A stretch of 35,765 nucleotides of DNA from Phoronis australis (taxonomy: Eukaryota; Phoronida; Phoronidae), in contig NMRA01000302.1 of assembly GCA_002633005.1 (NCBI GenBank), positions 4,612-40,376 on the forward strand. Reading direction: 5' to 3'. The notes below the pieces were generated by a model. That model had not been told where the DNA came from. It worked only from the letters and a program-made list of their open reading frames with translations, and did not search any database. Below, piece after piece: positions 33,241-35,765 of the stretch. Both the position numbers and the translations under genes were made by a program. The stretch's first letter is position 1. The number at the start of each line of letters is the position of its first letter.

Positions 33241-35765
33241 ATAACGCGAAGTTGTCGCGAGGACTCGATTGGGACCTCAGGGGTCTCACGCTCCACCGGC
33301 TAATTTGAAAAGGTTTTGTCCAGTCACGCATTGTGGGTAATAAATCGAGATAATGATACCAACAGCCGACGCGACAAGCAGAACTACTTTCTTTTACTTC
33401 ATTTGTGCACTAACTGGAGAAATTTAGAATTAGACTTTTAAACACTATCCGATCGTCAACTTTTTTCGGGAGACTTAAATCTCAATGTAGTTTGCGCAGA
33501 CGATGTGCAATTTTTGGAGGTGTATTGACGATGATCAACGTTAAAACGGAGAGCAAATAAGTGCGTAATTGATCATCCAATCGTTAGTTTTGCGAGAAAG
33601 CGACGACCTTGCCGAAATTGAATGACGAAACCCTTGAAAATCATTATAAGCGAGAAAGAGAAAACAAATATTTTCTGACGTTTAGGCTCATTAACTTTGA
33701 GTAAACGAAACGTCGCAAATATGTTCCGTCTTCTCTTGCGCGCTCATAATCAGATTCCTATAACTAGTGTTATGGCCAAAAACCGAGTTAGGAAACATCT
33801 AGACTAAAATCTTGATGGTATCTTATTTTGCCAGCGACCATACACGGTATAAAAATGAATGAAAAGCTGAATTAGGCGAAACTTGACTTGCTGGAATTCT
33901 CGTCAAGGAACGCATAAATATCACCATCATCTTCATGTCAAAATTGCCAACTAAAACTCGAGGGGGAGGTCACGAACCTTACATCCTGGTACGCGTTTTC
34001 GTTAACGAACTTCAAAAAATAGAGCATGGTGGATTGTTTGAAAGAGCCAAAATCCATCCAAGTCGAAGTGGCCATAAAGGAGCGATATGGAGATTTAAAA
34101 TGTGATTTATCCATTTTTTCAGTTGCTGTGTACCTAAATTAACTTGCACAGAAAAAATGACTTAGGCCTACAGTACGATTTTCTGAAACGTACCTCAGCG
34201 AAATTGTCAAAGAAAAAAGCGCCACTTGCCACCTAAAACGGACAAAAACAACCAAAGCGCTCAACGCGTCGCTTACCTGAAAAAGTAACTCTTTCACTTG
34301 TTGTTTGTGGTTAAACATGTGATGTGTACCCATATGAAAAAGTAACTCTTTCACTTGTTGTTTGTGGTTAAACATGTGATGTGTACCCATATTTTTGGTC
34401 GTGGCCCCCTACAACGGGCTACTACTTCAAATGACACGTACATATTGTCGATGTCAAAATTTAACTGCCCCACCGGTTCCCAGGGTTTCATGTTATGTAA
34501 TTTAAAATGATTGCATAAACTTAGGAATAAATGCGATTTACAGGCACTGCGTTCACAAAGAGTTAGAAAACAAAAACCCAGCGGCATACGATCACCTCGC
34601 TTTAACAATGCATTGTGCACATTCCACATAACTAGTAGGCCACTCTTCAGATTAGTGCTTGGGCAACGAAAATAAGTGTAAGATTTCGGAATAGTGTAAT
34701 ATATATTGTACATGAGAATTTCAAACGTTAACATGACTAGTTGTTCATACTATGGGAAAAGCAATAAGGGACACAGGCACTAGCGATGATAAACTCTTCA
34801 GTATAAATGTTACACTTCACAGGATGAGCAAAACATGCACTAAGCACTGTTGAGATAACCTACCGAAATCTTTTAAACTAACAATTATAAACTCTGCAAT
34901 ATAAACAATACACTTTATACAATGAACATGTAACAAATATACACACCCAAATAGTGTTACATGCAATCCCTGATGAGATCATCCATAAGTATGAATCCCT
35001 CCATCATTCCATGTAAACAATAACTCACATGGTGAGCAAAATATTTAAAGTGGGACTTAACTATAACATAGGAACATTCAAAATTTGTGTCATAGCAGTA
35101 CAAGGTTCTACTACTTGACAAAACACCATAAGTGATATAACTGCTGAGATCACTACCTTCACGAGGAAAAGTTATCAATATAATAATATGAAACATGGGT
35201 TTGAGCAAAGTACCGGTAGGTGCACAATACTGCTATCCCTGGTGGAACCAGTCACTGAAAACCGCAATAAATTGCACACAAGATGACAATAATATGTATA
35301 CAAGAATTTGCTTTTCAAGATAACCATGTGGAAATGACAGGGTCATTGCAGAACTTAGTAAAAAATCTTCATTTCAGCCGAAAAAAACAACCATTTTCAA
35401 AACCACACCAGGAGTCACTGAACAAAAAGACAGTATGTAATTCACTTCATGAGATGCAAACAATAACTATCCTAAACTGAAAAGATCAGTCATCCAAGGC
35501 TTGAAGAATATTCAAAATAGATACACTGGTTAAGCAATAAACTAGTAACAACAATAACGGACACATGTCGCAATAAATACATCCCTAGTTTTATAGGAGT
35601 ACTAGCACTTCAATCTCAACAATGCCCATACAACACAAGCAGCTTACACATTTCCAAAACAACACAGGCAATACTGGTGTGGTACATGAATGAGGTGCAC
35701 ATACTATGCATTCATACACATGTGAGTAGGACATTCTCACTGACCACAATGGTCAACAAAGCTGC
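33241..35765. other. Unassigned sequence, no gene seen
   Basis: After the end of similarity to the TA family the sequence is locally richer in CpG (33245-33380) and then AT-rich. Antisense frames up to 127 codons (34351-34734) have no recognised motif. It may be host DNA or an unknown repeat. No LINE remainder expected beyond copy 3 was recognised. Confidence 0.4.
34279..34392 (+). repeat. 57-bp tandem duplication
   Basis: Two identical or near-identical 57-bp units, 34279-34335 and 34336-34392, each starting GAAAAAGTAACTC and ending GTACCCATAT. The antisense frame shows the same 19 residues twice. The unit is unrelated in sequence to the 57-bp duplication at 13355. Confidence 0.95.

Noticed and set aside
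33245-33380. CpG-rich stretch considered as a host promoter
   Set aside because: No downstream coding start or recognised promoter element; base composition alone is not enough.
34139-34390. 83-codon minus frame with an internal 19-residue repeat
   Set aside because: The protein repeat is just the 57-bp DNA duplication; no domain evidence.

Overview
This is eukaryotic, AT-rich, gene-poor DNA dominated by decayed mobile elements. The mix points to an early-branching marine invertebrate, most likely a cnidarian such as a coral or sea anemone: a THAP-domain DNA transposon that also carries a P2X7-like zinc ORF, a CR1/L2-type LINE with a PHD-like finger, a Tx1/L1-type LINE, a Penelope-like element with a GIY-YIG end, and a broken member of a large anonymous 'invertebrate repeat gene' family. 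The organism call is an inference from element content, not from a diagnostic gene. I see no intact host gene, no rRNA or tRNA, no CRISPR and no bacterial-style operon.

Layout. 1-827: nothing recognised. 828-2532: a 1.7 kb element with terminal inverted repeats of about 160-170 bp and a TTAA-like target site (Kolobok-like), holding a broken THAP ORF on + and a broken P2X7-like ORF on -. 2533-5261: nothing recognised. 5262-8477: copy 1 of an unusual TA-flanked family with GC-rich GGTCGGC/GCCGACC-studded ends (inverted relative to the other copies). 8478-12357: no gene except an isolated, stop-interrupted THAP module at 10979-11150. 12358-14115: a candidate non-autonomous element whose ends carry AAACCTGGTTTA-like motifs. 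14956-17211: a multiply broken coding region. 17416-22644: copy 2 of the TA family, the longest at 5.2 kb. 22646-25480: an antisense CR1/L2-type LINE. 25480-27250: nothing recognised. 27250-28105: a Penelope-like 3' end with an inverted 5' fragment. 28450-29934: an antisense Tx1/L1-type LINE 3' half, cut by copy 3 of the TA family (29935-about 33240), which loses its far end inside the window. 33240-35765: nothing recognised apart from a 57-bp tandem duplication.

The most interesting object is the TA-flanked family. Three copies cover about 11.7 kb, or a third of the window. They share inverted ends (CAGCACACATCACGAA...) that run into arrays of a GGTCGGC motif in both orientations, yet contain no transposase I can recognise. 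The copies differ by large internal or terminal deletions. Copy 3 demonstrably inserted into a LINE reading frame, which confirms it as a mobile unit. Second is the junction structure of the Penelope-like element, whose inverted 5' piece ends where the sense piece begins: the geometry expected of twin priming during target-primed reverse transcription.
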